A stretch of DNA of 40,476 bases from H111-94 sp034436045 (lineage in GTDB: Bacteria > Chloroflexota > Ktedonobacteria > Ktedonobacterales > Ktedonobacteraceae): NCBI GenBank assembly GCA_034436045.1, contig DAOTVZ010000090.1:1-40476 (forward strand), in the 5' to 3' direction. Positions 33,392-40,476 of the stretch are shown in pieces. Both the position numbers and the translations under genes were made by a program. The notes below the pieces were generated by a model. It saw only the letters and a program-made list of their open reading frames with translations, was not told the DNA's origin and did no database searches. Positions within the stretch are counted from its first letter, which is position 1. The number at the start of each line of letters is the position of its first letter.

Positions 33392-34369
33392 TTAAGCGGG
33401 AGAAATGGATGCCGGATGCTCCGGCAGCAGTGTCACAGACAGCGTGTCTTGCAAGGCATTGTGTAGGGCCTGCTCGACCTCTTCCAGAAGTCGGTGATAG
33501 AGTGCGTCGGCCCACTGCTGATCCCAGGCCCCTTGTTGCTCAAGCAACTGCTGACAACGCACAAGCGGGTCATGGGGGGATGGGTCGGAGAGAGCATTCG
33601 GGCGGACGATCTCCATCTCTAGTAGCACGGGTCCATGCCCGGCCCGCGCCTGAGCAATAGCTTGCTGCATGGAGCTATAGACCGCCGCCACATCGGTACC
33701 GTCCAGCAGTCTATGGGTTAAACCCTCTGGTAGCGCCGATTGTTGCAAACACGAAAGCATCTGTTCCCGTTCATCTACACACACGCTACAATCGTGTTCA
33801 CAAATAAAGATCGCCGGTAGCCGGTGCTGGGCAGCAAAACGGATGCCTTCCCAGAAATCAGGTTCGCCGGTCACGCCATCGCCGCAATACGCCACCGTTA
33901 CAACCGGGGCTTTGCGTAACTTGCAGGCGAAGGCGATGCCGGCGGCGTGCAAAATATGGGTCGCGCCAGTCGCTGTACCCATAATCGCATTGCGCTTCTG
34001 ATACCCCCAGTGCGGCAACGCCATATGGGTAACAGGCAGACGCTGCGAGCAGTCGGCAGATTGCCCCTGCTCACAGGGCAGTGAATCGGGAGCTTGAGCC
34101 TGTAGATACGTGCGGAAGATTTCATAAGGGGTCATACCGATAGTTAAAACAACACCTAGATCGCGGTAGTAGGGCAGGGTGAAATCCTGGCCAACCTCAA
34201 TACAGATAGCACTGCCGACCTGGGTCGCTTCATGGCCCCGACAGCTTGCAACCTCCTCACCATAGCCGTGAGTATGCAGACGAACAAGATGCTCATCGAC
34301 CATTCTAGTTAAGAGCATACGGGCATAGAGCTTACGCAACAAAGGCACTGAGAGATTTGTTGTATTCAT
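33392..34369 (-). CDS. E1-alpha-like ThDP protein with altered metal motif
   Basis: Related to the alpha subunit of 2-oxoacid dehydrogenase E1 (pyruvate, branched-chain or acetoin type), which uses ThDP to decarboxylate the oxoacid. The ThDP motif begins with GDG at 163-165 (YCGDGVTGEPDFWEGIRFAA) but, where family members have Glu-Asn-Asn-Gly, this protein has Glu-His-Asp-Cys (191-194), so the usual metal-binding Asn is Asp193. The phosphorylation-loop His/Ser region is also altered. At 325 residues it is otherwise full length. I start at ATG 34369; an ATG at 34402 is an alternative, and neither has a good ribosome site. It is divergent from the fused E1 gene. It may be a degenerate or functionally changed paralog. 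Confidence 0.8.
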   Translation of the reverse strand: MNTTNLSVPLLRKLYARMLLTRMVDEHLVRLHTHGYGEEVASCRGHEATQVGSAICIEVGQDFTLPYYRDLGVVLTIGMTPYEIFRTYLQAQAPDSLPCEQGQSADCSQRLPVTHMALPHWGYQKRNAIMGTATGATHILHAAGIAFACKLRKAPVVTVAYCGDGVTGEPDFWEGIRFAAQHRLPAIFICEHDCSVCVDEREQMLSCLQQSALPEGLTHRLLDGTDVAAVYSSMQQAIAQARAGHGPVLLEMEIVRPNALSDPSPHDPLVRCQQLLEQQGAWDQQWADALYHRLLEEVEQALHNALQDTLSVTLLPEHPASISPA

Positions 34370-34562
34370 AGCAGTATGCCAGTTATCTTGTCTTTCCCAC
34401 ATAAGATTCAGTTATTTTCAGCTCATAAGCTCGTTTAAACAACAGGTAAGAACAAAGGTTATTGTTCTCTACCATCCCCTCCGCAAACATTGACATTATA
34501 CGCCTCACCCTTCGTAAGAAGCAACTGTTTCGAGACAAAGGTAGGAGGGGAAACAAGTGACA

Positions 34563-34591
34563 TTGCAATTCGCCTGTAGAAAACCTATAAT
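34563..34591 (+). promoter_or_regulatory. Promoter of the E1 fusion gene
   Basis: A perfect TATAAT at 34586-34591 with TTGCAA (34563-34568) 17 bases upstream. The predicted start near 34598 leaves a leader of about 68 bases, long enough to include the small ORF at 34638. Confidence 0.6.
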
Positions 34592-34637
34592 GATTCTGGC
34601 ATGTTTGACCCTTTGAAGGCAACATCAAGGAGGAAGG

Positions 34638-34661
34638 ATGCAGCATCTATGGAGGCAATAG
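34638..34661 (+). CDS. Possible 7-residue leader peptide
   Basis: ATG and a 7-codon frame (MQHLWRQ, stop TAG) follow an AAGGAGGAAGG ribosome site, while the GGAGG of the downstream gene lies within the small ORF (34651-34655). Translation of the leader could mask or couple to the E1 start at 34666. Only the arrangement supports this. Confidence 0.25.
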   Translation: MQHLWRQ

Positions 34662-34665
34662 TAGT

Positions 34666-36768
34666 ATGACAATCAATATTCGCGCTACGAAAGCCGATAC
34701 ACCGGCAATGACGCTGGATGTCATCGCACTTTATCGCACAATGGTGACCGCGAGAGTGACCAACGATCTCCTGAAAACACGCAAGACACAAGGACGTTTT
34801 CCCTTTTACATTGGCTGCGCCGGACACGAAAGTATGGCGGCAGTGGTAGCGGCGCTCGAAGAACACGACTGGCTCGCCCTCTACTACCGCGATATGGCTG
34901 CCTGGCTCCAGCGTACCAAAGACGCTTATGGCCCTATTCGCGAAGCTTACTCGCGCACAACGGGACCGATGTGCGCCGGTCGAAACATGCCCTCTCACTA
35001 CAGTAGCAAACAGCATCATATTCTGCCTGCGGTCAGCGAAGTGGCTGGCCACACACCGTTTGCGGGCGGTGTTGCCTTCTCAATTAAGCGGCATAGCGAA
35101 TTACAGGGTCAGATTGTAATGTGTTCCACCGGCGATGGTGGGGCCGCTACCAATGACTTCAACGTTCTCTTTCGGCAAGCAGCGGTGCATCAGTTGCCCG
35201 TTTTGATGGTGATTGAGAACAATGGCTGGGCCATTACCGCCGAATCATCCATCCAATGGGCTGGAGATCTGGTCGAATGGGCCAAAGGCGGCGGCGTCTA
35301 CGCCGAAGATGTTGATGGCACCGATGTCATTGCCACGTACCAGGCCACGCGCCGTCTGGCCGAGCATGTACGTTCCGGGCAAGGGCCGGTGCTAATGCAT
35401 CTGCACCTCGGCCTGCTGGATCCCCACTCTAGCAGCACCGATATTCGCACATATCGTAAGAAGGAAGAAATCGAACTCACCACTGCCCTCAAAGACCCCG
35501 TGAAGAACTTCGGGCGCTGGCTCGTTGAACACGATTACCTGCAAGAAAGCGATCTGGAGCGCATTCGCAAAGAGGTACGCGCGGAGCTAGAGCGCATTGA
35601 GCAGGAGGTATTGCAAGAACCGCTTCCCACCGGCGACCGCGCGCTAGATCACGTCCTCTATGTTCCTGAATGGCATGAGAACATTCCACGCGGTCAGAAG
35701 CGTCCAAAGACGATGCTGGCAGCAATCAACGAGGCGCTGGTCGAACTGGTGCAGCGCGACCCCGATTTCTTCGTCTACGGCCAGGATGTTGGCAGTCCAA
35801 AGGGGGGCGTCTTCGGCGCTACCGCTGCGCTCGTCTCAGAATTCCCCGGACACGCTATCAGTAGCCCACTCAACGAGCAACTAATCATCGGTATCGCTGC
35901 GGGCGCGGGTATGCGTGATGGCAAGGCCCGCTGCGCTGAAATACAATTTGTAGACTACCATCAATCCGCAGCGCAAACCATCCGCCTGGCCGCGCGTTTC
36001 TCCTATCAGAACTATGGCCACTGGACGGTGCCATTGCTGATCCGCACGAAATCCGGTAGTGGGGGCGGCGGTCCCATCTCTAGTGGTGGGGCCGGTGGTG
36101 GTGCCTTCGGCCATTCCAACGCGGGTGAACAATGGTTTACCAATATCCCCGGTATGATTACCATTTGTCCCGCCACGCCATATGACGCGAAAGGGTTGTT
36201 GCTGGAAGCAGCACGCGCCCAATCCCCCGTCACCTTTCTGGAACGCGGTCGCCTGTATCGCGCGGAGCCACCGAAAGACGGCAGTGGCAAGACTATCGCC
36301 GCCCTGAGTGAATACTGGCAAGTACCGGATGGCTATTACACCTTGCCCATTGGCAAAGCCCGTCGCCTGAAAATCGGCGACGGGCGGCCCAGCGTCGCCA
36401 TCATCGCCTGGGGAACAATGGTGCTTGAAGCCTGCATTGCTGCTTCCAACATCGTCAACGCAAAAGGTGGTGCAATTGAGGTGGTCGATTTGCGTACCCT
36501 GGAACCATTCGACGAAGCAGCAGTTAAGGCTGCCGTCCACGAGGCGAATCGCGTGCTGGTCGTAACCGAAGAGCCTGATCTGACCAGCTACGGCCGACAC
36601 ATCCACTCGTGGATTGTCGAGCAGTGCTTCTATGATCTGGACAGCACACCTGCCTTTATAGGTGCGCTCAAAGCGCCCGCCGCGCCCTATAACGAACCGG
36701 AGGAGTCTGCCTTCTTCCCAACAGCACAGACGATTGAGGAGAAACTGAGAACCCTGCTTGCTGAATAA
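34666..36768 (+). CDS. 2-oxoacid dehydrogenase E1, alpha-beta fusion
   Basis: A single 700-residue chain combining E1 alpha and E1 beta of a branched-chain/pyruvate-type 2-oxoacid dehydrogenase. The alpha half (1-330) has an intact ThDP motif, GDG at 156-158 and ENNGW at 184-188, plus the ACAGHES-like YIGCAGHESMAA and GAGRNMPSHYSS-like elements. The beta half starts near 350 (KTMLAAINEALVELVQRDPD) and includes GQDVGSPKGGVFGAT, SPLNEQLIIGIAAGAGM, the KSGSGGGGPISSGG loop and VVDLRTLEPFDEAAV. Fused E1 proteins of this type occur in several bacterial phyla. No E2 or E3 gene is adjacent, so its acyltransferase partner must be encoded elsewhere. Confidence 0.92.
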   Translation: MTINIRATKADTPAMTLDVIALYRTMVTARVTNDLLKTRKTQGRFPFYIGCAGHESMAAVVAALEEHDWLALYYRDMAAWLQRTKDAYGPIREAYSRTTGPMCAGRNMPSHYSSKQHHILPAVSEVAGHTPFAGGVAFSIKRHSELQGQIVMCSTGDGGAATNDFNVLFRQAAVHQLPVLMVIENNGWAITAESSIQWAGDLVEWAKGGGVYAEDVDGTDVIATYQATRRLAEHVRSGQGPVLMHLHLGLLDPHSSSTDIRTYRKKEEIELTTALKDPVKNFGRWLVEHDYLQESDLERIRKEVRAELERIEQEVLQEPLPTGDRALDHVLYVPEWHENIPRGQKRPKTMLAAINEALVELVQRDPDFFVYGQDVGSPKGGVFGATAALVSEFPGHAISSPLNEQLIIGIAAGAGMRDGKARCAEIQFVDYHQSAAQTIRLAARFSYQNYGHWTVPLLIRTKSGSGGGGPISSGGAGGGAFGHSNAGEQWFTNIPGMITICPATPYDAKGLLLEAARAQSPVTFLERGRLYRAEPPKDGSGKTIAALSEYWQVPDGYYTLPIGKARRLKIGDGRPSVAIIAWGTMVLEACIAASNIVNAKGGAIEVVDLRTLEPFDEAAVKAAVHEANRVLVVTEEPDLTSYGRHIHSWIVEQCFYDLDSTPAFIGALKAPAAPYNEPEESAFFPTAQTIEEKLRTLLAE

Positions 36769-36779
36769 ACCTGTACTAC

Positions 36780-36884
36780 CGTAGGGGCGTGATTCATCAC
36801 GCCCTGCTCACCCGCTGATCTGCTCACCCGTCGAGCTGCTCGCAGGGCGTGGTTGAGCAGGGCGTGATGAATCACGCCCCTACG
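36780..36884. repeat. 105-bp element with perfect 31-bp terminal inverted repeats
   Basis: Bases 36780-36810 are the exact reverse complement of 36854-36884. Each arm is itself palindromic around GGGGCGTGATTCATCACGCC, so the whole can fold as a cruciform or two hairpins. The 43-bp centre has no ORF. No target-site duplication is obvious. Related, shorter or decayed copies lie at 21342-21456 and 26941-26970, and a half copy follows near 36905-36925. MITE- or REP-like. Confidence 0.8.
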
Positions 36885-37027
36885 AGATTGCCAATGCTGC
36901 GGGTGAAAAATTTATTATCACGCCCCGCCTGTGAGGTTGACGGTCGGGGGCAGGCACGCTATCATTCATATAGCATTGCATATGGGACTGATTTTGCAAG
37001 TAGAGAGTAAAGGCTATCTGAAGTCGT

Positions 37028-37282
37028 ATGTTAAAGAAACTTCGTGGGCGTAACCTGGCTCATCCCGGCTGTTTAATCGGGATCACGACGGGACTCATTA
37101 TAGGTATCGTGCTGGGCGGAGTGCTGGCGGCTCGCTTCGGTGTCGCGTTAAACACGATTCTGCTCACCTGGCTCGGCCTGACTGTAGGTTTAGGGATCAT
37201 TGGCTGGATCATCGGCGACCGTCTTACCTCGCGTTTCCCGGCGCTCGAAGAAGAGACAGAAGCCATAGCACCAGACAAATGA
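37028..37282 (+). CDS. Small two-helix membrane protein
   Basis: An 84-residue protein with two hydrophobic helices, LIGITTGLIIGIVLGGVLAA and NTILLTWLGLTVGLGIIGWI, both Gly-rich, so tight helix packing is likely. The basic N-terminus (MLKKLRGRN) and acidic C-terminal tail fit a hairpin with both ends cytoplasmic. No family is recognised. The ribosome site is weak (AAAGG 14 bases upstream), which lowers confidence. A DUF1801-type gene follows 47 bases later in the same direction. Confidence 0.55.
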   Translation: MLKKLRGRNLAHPGCLIGITTGLIIGIVLGGVLAARFGVALNTILLTWLGLTVGLGIIGWIIGDRLTSRFPALEEETEAIAPDK

Positions 37283-37329
37283 GCAGGAACTCTTTGTAGA
37301 AATTATATCAATAACATGACGAGGTTTTT

Positions 37330-37812
37330 ATGAACCAACCTGAAAAGAAGGACACGCAGGAGTCCGCCAGGAGTGCCGCAATCAACAAGAAGTCCGGGGG
37401 ATTCACAGACGAGGAACGAGCCGCGATGAAAGAACGCGCCAAAGAGCTGAAGGCAGAGGCGCGCGCTAACAAGAATAAAGCGGAAGGGGAAAGCGACGTA
37501 CTCGCAAAGATCGCCGAGATGCCGGAACCAGATCGCACTATGGCCCAGCGACTCCATGAGATCATCACAACCAGCGCACCATCCCTCTCGCCGAGACTCT
37601 GGTACGGGATGCCCGCCTATGCCAGGGACGGCAATGTCGTTTGCTTCTTCCAAAGCGCACAAAAATTCAAGACGAGGTACGCGACGCTCGGCTTCAGCGA
37701 CAAGGCGAACCTCGACGAAGGCTGCATGTGGCCTACTTCTTTCGCGCTGACGGAACTGACCGAAGACTGCGAGGCGAGGATCAGCGCACTTGTGAAGAAA
37801 GCGGTAAGCTGA
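37330..37812 (+). CDS. DUF1801/YdhG-like protein
   Basis: Residues about 60-158 match the DUF1801 (YdhG/YjhB-like) pattern: LHEIITTSAPSLSPRLWYGM, PAYARDGNVVCFFQSAQKF, YATLGFSD and a final helical LTEDCEARISALVKKAV. The family has an alpha-beta fold close to Fe-S chaperone-like and heavy-metal proteins, and its biochemical role is not established. A Lys/Glu/Ala-rich N-terminal segment (1-55) is a coiled or disordered extension. GAGG precedes the ATG by 5 bases. No terminator is clear after the stop. Confidence 0.8.
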   Translation: MNQPEKKDTQESARSAAINKKSGGFTDEERAAMKERAKELKAEARANKNKAEGESDVLAKIAEMPEPDRTMAQRLHEIITTSAPSLSPRLWYGMPAYARDGNVVCFFQSAQKFKTRYATLGFSDKANLDEGCMWPTSFALTELTEDCEARISALVKKAVS

Positions 37813-38269
37813 GAAACTCATCTTACACCCAGGCCCCGCACCGCTGGCCTTGCCTTCGCTCCGACGCATTCTCTCTCGGCAGAGAGGCCAGCAGCTACAG
37901 GTTGAACTTCTTCTTTTTCTCGCCTGCCTTAATGTATGCAATCTGCTCTGCCGTGCATTCATCCTGCTTGCTTCAGGTTCCTGAACGCACCTTAGAGACC
38001 ACTGGCATTTTTATGTCAATTATGGTATAGTAGAAACACGCAGGTAATACCAACCTTCTCCTAGCAGATATTACATGCTGAGCAACGCTGCTCCAGGGCG
38101 ATGATGCGTGTCCAGTCCAGTGGATACCGTAGCGTCGTGGTTTCCTGTCGCAAAACGACACACCACCAGGTACGAACATCCTTCCCGTGTACTGTTGAAC
38201 AAATAGCGCGCAAGCAATTAACGTGTGTATGAACAGTTACACCTGATCAGCACCACCCAGGAGGCTTTT
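37813..38269. other. Intergenic stretch with hairpin and a coding remnant
   Basis: GCTGGCCT (37843-37850) pairs with 37885-37892 (inner TGCC/GGCA), a hairpin without a T-run. On the minus strand, 37972-37895 reads as a 25-codon open stretch without a start (AEQIAYIKAGEKKKKFNL at its end), which looks like a decayed gene's C-terminus. The rest shows nothing clear. Confidence 0.35.
37895..37972 (-). pseudogene. Possible vestigial 3' end of a gene
   Basis: The 25-codon stretch described for the surrounding gap ends in a clean TAG, with a TGA directly upstream in the same frame and no start codon. The composition (Lys/Glu/Ala, then KKKKFNL) looks protein-like, but the match could be accidental. 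Confidence 0.2.
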
Positions 38270-38497
38270 ATGTCCACATTCCTTAATGAATTTCGGCGAC
38301 CTATCTCTGTCGATTCTGCTCCACGTGGCAGTCGTTGCGAGTGGTGCGGTCAGCCGGCAGAGCAACAACTCACTGCTATCGGTGGACGCTTCCACAACGA
38401 TGGGGGTACCTTCTGCCGCTCCTGCGGAGAAAAGTTCACGCAAGCTGTGATCAATTCGCTCAACGTCGCCATGCCTGAAATTGAAACATTCCGCTAG
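38270..38497 (+). CDS. Small zinc-ribbon protein, 75 residues
   Basis: Two Cys pairs, CEWC (about 23-26) and CRSC (about 49-52), frame a short loop, a treble-clef/zinc-ribbon spacing (Cys-x2-Cys, about 22 residues, Cys-x2-Cys). The C-terminal helix (FTQAVINSLNVAMPEIETFR) follows directly. AGGAGG lies 5 bases before the ATG at 38270, so this start is preferred over an in-frame upstream ATG at 38225. A strong terminator follows. No named family is recognised. DNA, RNA or protein binding cannot be told apart. Confidence 0.65.
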   Translation: MSTFLNEFRRPISVDSAPRGSRCEWCGQPAEQQLTAIGGRFHNDGGTFCRSCGEKFTQAVINSLNVAMPEIETFR

Positions 38498-38573
38498 GTT
38501 GCGCACAGGATACCTATGCATCTGCATTCACGCATGAAGCGAGATGCTAAGCGCCATCTGGTAGAGATAATAG

Positions 38574-38623
38574 CAAGAGAAGAACCTTCTCTTCACGCAG
38601 GGTTCTTCTCTTGTGTTCTTTTA
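38574..38623 (+). terminator. Intrinsic terminator after the zinc-ribbon gene
   Basis: A 13-bp perfect stem (38574-38586 with 38601-38613, CAAGAGAAGAACC) with a 14-base loop is followed by TGTTCTTTT. It lies between the convergent small gene and korB and best serves the plus strand. Confidence 0.8.
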
Positions 38624-38710
38624 CTGCTCTGCTATTGTCGGCACAGAGACCGGCTCACCACCGCTGCCCACCGCTTCGCCTGGATGTGATAAACTGGCCT
38701 CTACCGGCGT

Positions 38711-39562
38711 TTATGCGTAACGCTGGATATAGCTCTGGATGTCGAATGGCTTGGACTGCTTCACCAGATGATGAGCCGCTTCATCCATCGTAGGTCGCTC
38801 CTCCTGATAGAAGAGGCCAATGAAAGGCTTCTCCGTCTCCATCGCCAGCTTCATCGCCTGCATGCGATCATGCGGGTCGTGATCGGCTGGAATAGGAGTG
38901 ACCGCCGCGTCCCAGGCGTCGAAGGTGTGGTAGAACGTCGGGCAAGGACTCATGGCATGGATAAAAGCAAAGCCCTTGTGCTGAATGCCCTGCTCGATTA
39001 ATGTGGCCAATTCCTTCGGTTTGGCAGAATAGCCGCGCGCCACAAAGCTCACGTTGAGGCTGAGTGCCGTCGCAATCGGGTTGAACTGTGAGGCGAGCAG
39101 GCCGTAGGGTGTAGATTTCGTCACATGGCCGTGTGGAGAGGTCGGTGAGGTTTGCCCTTTGGTCAGCCCATAAATCTCGTTGTCCATGACTATAACGGTG
39201 ATATCGATGTTGCGCAACGCGGCATGAATCAGGTGCCCCGCACCGATGCTGAAGAAGTCGCCGTCGCCGCCGACTGCAACAACAGTCAGGTCGGGACGGG
39301 CCATTTTCAAACCTTGTGCGACGGGCAGGGCACGCCCATGCACGCTATGGAACCCAAAGGTCTTCATGAAGTGTGGAAAACGGCTGGAGCAACCGATACC
39401 AGACACCACTACGGTCTGATCGGGGGCCAGCTTCAAGGACGCCATGCTACGATAAGTGGCGTTCAGCACGCCAAAATCGCCGCACCCAGGGCACCACGTT
39501 GGCTTCACTTCACTGCGATAATCTTTGGGCGTAGGATTGGGATTGATAACCACTTGTGTCAT
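38711..39562 (-). CDS. korB: 2-oxoacid:ferredoxin oxidoreductase, beta subunit
   Basis: ThDP- and Fe4S4-binding subunit that decarboxylates a 2-oxoacid, most likely 2-oxoglutarate, with CoA and reduces ferredoxin. Motifs: Cys24-Pro-Gly-Cys27 and Cys58 for the iron-sulfur cluster (WCPGCGDFGVL, SGIGCSSRFP), GGDGDFFSIGAGHLIHA at 98-114 and MDNEIYGLTKGQ at 126-137, the ThDP/metal site. The 283 residues and the Ser-Pro-Cys-Pro-Thr-Phe motif fit the KorB type. The start overlaps the korA stop in an ATGA, so the two are translated together. With isocitrate dehydrogenase in the same window it could serve a ferredoxin-linked TCA branch. Confidence 0.92.
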   Translation of the reverse strand: MTQVVINPNPTPKDYRSEVKPTWCPGCGDFGVLNATYRSMASLKLAPDQTVVVSGIGCSSRFPHFMKTFGFHSVHGRALPVAQGLKMARPDLTVVAVGGDGDFFSIGAGHLIHAALRNIDITVIVMDNEIYGLTKGQTSPTSPHGHVTKSTPYGLLASQFNPIATALSLNVSFVARGYSAKPKELATLIEQGIQHKGFAFIHAMSPCPTFYHTFDAWDAAVTPIPADHDPHDRMQAMKLAMETEKPFIGLFYQEERPTMDEAAHHLVKQSKPFDIQSYIQRYA

Positions 39563-40476
39563 GACTGACTGACCTCCTCGATGGCTTTCAGTAACTCACC
39601 CGCAGTAAACGGAATGCCACCGAATTTGTTGACTCGAATGGGCTGTAAAGCATATTTTGCACCGAGCAGATTGGCAAGCTGGCCCGAATAGTTGCACTCG
39701 GCCACAATCAATTTCTGCACGGAAGAGGCAAATGCCTTGATGCTCTCGTCTGGCAACGGCGACAGAATGCGCAGATGTAAAGAGGCCACTTTATAGCCGA
39801 GCGCGCGTGCGCGATCTACCGCCTCTTGAATCGCACCCTCCGTTGATCCCCAACCGATCAGGCCAACCGTCGCCTCTTCATCACCATAACGTTGTGGTTG
39901 AGGCAACTCTTTAGCCGCCGTCTCCAGTTTGCGGAAGCGCTTCTGAAGCATGACAGTATGATCTTCCGGCTCATAATCGGGGTGCCCAAGTTCGTTGTGC
40001 TCAAGGCCGGTTGCCACATAGGTATACGCCCCCGCGCCTGGAACAGAGGTAGGGGAAATGCCACTGGCGGTAATGGCGTAACGAGCAAAACTCTCCGCCA
40101 ATGCCGCTGCCCCAACAGGTACCTTACGCTCCTGGCTATGCCCGTTGCTGGTCACATTGCCGTTGCTATATATCACGCGCTTCTCAAGCTGCATCGGCTG
40201 GAAAACAGCACGATCCACGCTCTCTACGCGCGCCGTCAGCGACTGATCGGTCAGGAATAATACCGGCATCTGATAGCGTTCGGCCATGTTAAAAGCCTGG
40301 ATGATCAGCGTGTAGCAATCAGCGACATTAGCGGGTGCCACAACGATACGGGGCGTATCACCATGACCGGCACTGAGCGCAAAGCTCAGATCGGACTGCT
40401 CCATCTTGGTCGGCATACCTGTGCTGGGACCGGCACGTTGAGCGTCAACGATCACGGCGGGCAATTCGGCCATCGA
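39559..40476 (-). CDS. korA: 2-oxoacid:ferredoxin oxidoreductase, alpha subunit (5' partial)
   Basis: The N-terminal part lies beyond the window's right edge; about 305 residues are visible. The first visible residues, MAELPAVIVDAQRAGPSTGM, are the typical alpha-subunit pyrimidine-binding segment, followed by the TKMEQSDLSFALSAGHGD region, the phosphate-loop HNELGHPDYEPEDH, and a C-terminal transketolase-like domain (LHLRILSPLPDESIKAFASS, then NYSGQLANLLG). This is the alpha chain of KorAB, where alpha and gamma are often fused; whether a gamma domain is present upstream cannot be seen. It overlaps korB by 4 bases. Confidence 0.9.
   Translation of the reverse strand, partial: SMAELPAVIVDAQRAGPSTGMPTKMEQSDLSFALSAGHGDTPRIVVAPANVADCYTLIIQAFNMAERYQMPVLFLTDQSLTARVESVDRAVFQPMQLEKRVIYSNGNVTSNGHSQERKVPVGAAALAESFARYAITASGISPTSVPGAGAYTYVATGLEHNELGHPDYEPEDHTVMLQKRFRKLETAAKELPQPQRYGDEEATVGLIGWGSTEGAIQEAVDRARALGYKVASLHLRILSPLPDESIKAFASSVQKLIVAECNYSGQLANLLGAKYALQPIRVNKFGGIPFTAGELLKAIEEVSQS

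Noticed and set aside
35881..36606. A 241-codon minus-strand frame inside the E1 fusion
   Set aside because: Shadow frame; the plus strand has clear E1 beta motifs.
37843..37892. GCTGGCCT hairpin as terminator of the DUF1801 gene
   Set aside because: There is no T-run after the stem on either strand.
1..40476. Sigma-54 promoters (TGGCAC with TTGC 5 bases later)
   Set aside because: Scanned by eye because rpoN is present; the near matches fall within coding regions or lack the second half.
1..40476. CRISPR arrays, tRNA or rRNA genes, transposases
   Set aside because: No regular direct repeats, no tRNA arm motif such as GGTTCGAATC in the gaps, and no transposase motif were found.

Overview
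The window most likely comes from a Chloroflexota bacterium, probably class Ktedonobacteria. This is an inference from the mix of genes: a MurT/GatD lipid II amidation pair and a caa3-type CtaG as in monoderm bacteria, a DUF6788 gene, TPR-rich proteins of unknown function, and short palindromic intergenic repeats with a GGGGCGTGAT core. I see no rRNA, tRNA, CRISPR array, transposase or phage gene. Most of the DNA is chromosomal housekeeping sequence with accessory stretches.

Layout. 1-1867: the 3' part of a polysaccharide flippase, then aat. 1891-4148: ctaG (minus) and a glycerate kinase (plus), read from back-to-back promoters. 4437-5257: a 67-residue unknown gene with a terminator, then RNase P RNA on the minus strand. 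5376-8634: selD, rnc and a zinc-ribbon-bearing sigma-54 gene in one direction, meeting rqcH (minus, to 10620) tail to tail with a 21-bp overlap. 10956-12614: gmk and glpX. 12731-16343: NAD-type isocitrate dehydrogenase and topA on the minus strand. 16627-19896: murT, gatD and a ClpX-zinc-finger protein without an ATPase. 19897-21511: hairpins, a DUF6788 gene, nrdR and a palindromic repeat element. 21512-30194: a lone cyclic-nucleotide-binding protein diverging from a 746-residue TPR protein, followed by two unrecognised proteins with structured intercistronic leaders, a solute-binding lipoprotein and a GH32 fructosidase. 30584-33353: a TPR/membrane protein, an amidohydrolase and a Nudix hydrolase. 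33392-36768: a divergent E1-alpha-like ThDP protein opposite an E1 alpha-beta fusion. 36780-38497: a perfect 31-bp inverted-repeat element and small genes. 38711-40476: korB and korA of a 2-oxoacid:ferredoxin oxidoreductase, with korA running off the end.

The clearest special signal is selD. Its reading frame starts at 5376 and passes an in-frame TGA at 5427-5429, exactly where the catalytic Cys/Sec of selenophosphate synthetase lies, and a bacterial SECIS-like hairpin follows immediately. The host should therefore decode UGA as selenocysteine, and a conventional gene call would lose the active site. The best candidate for an undescribed system is the 22188-26912 run: a TPR scaffold plus two unknown proteins, with folded RNA elements ahead of each of the two.
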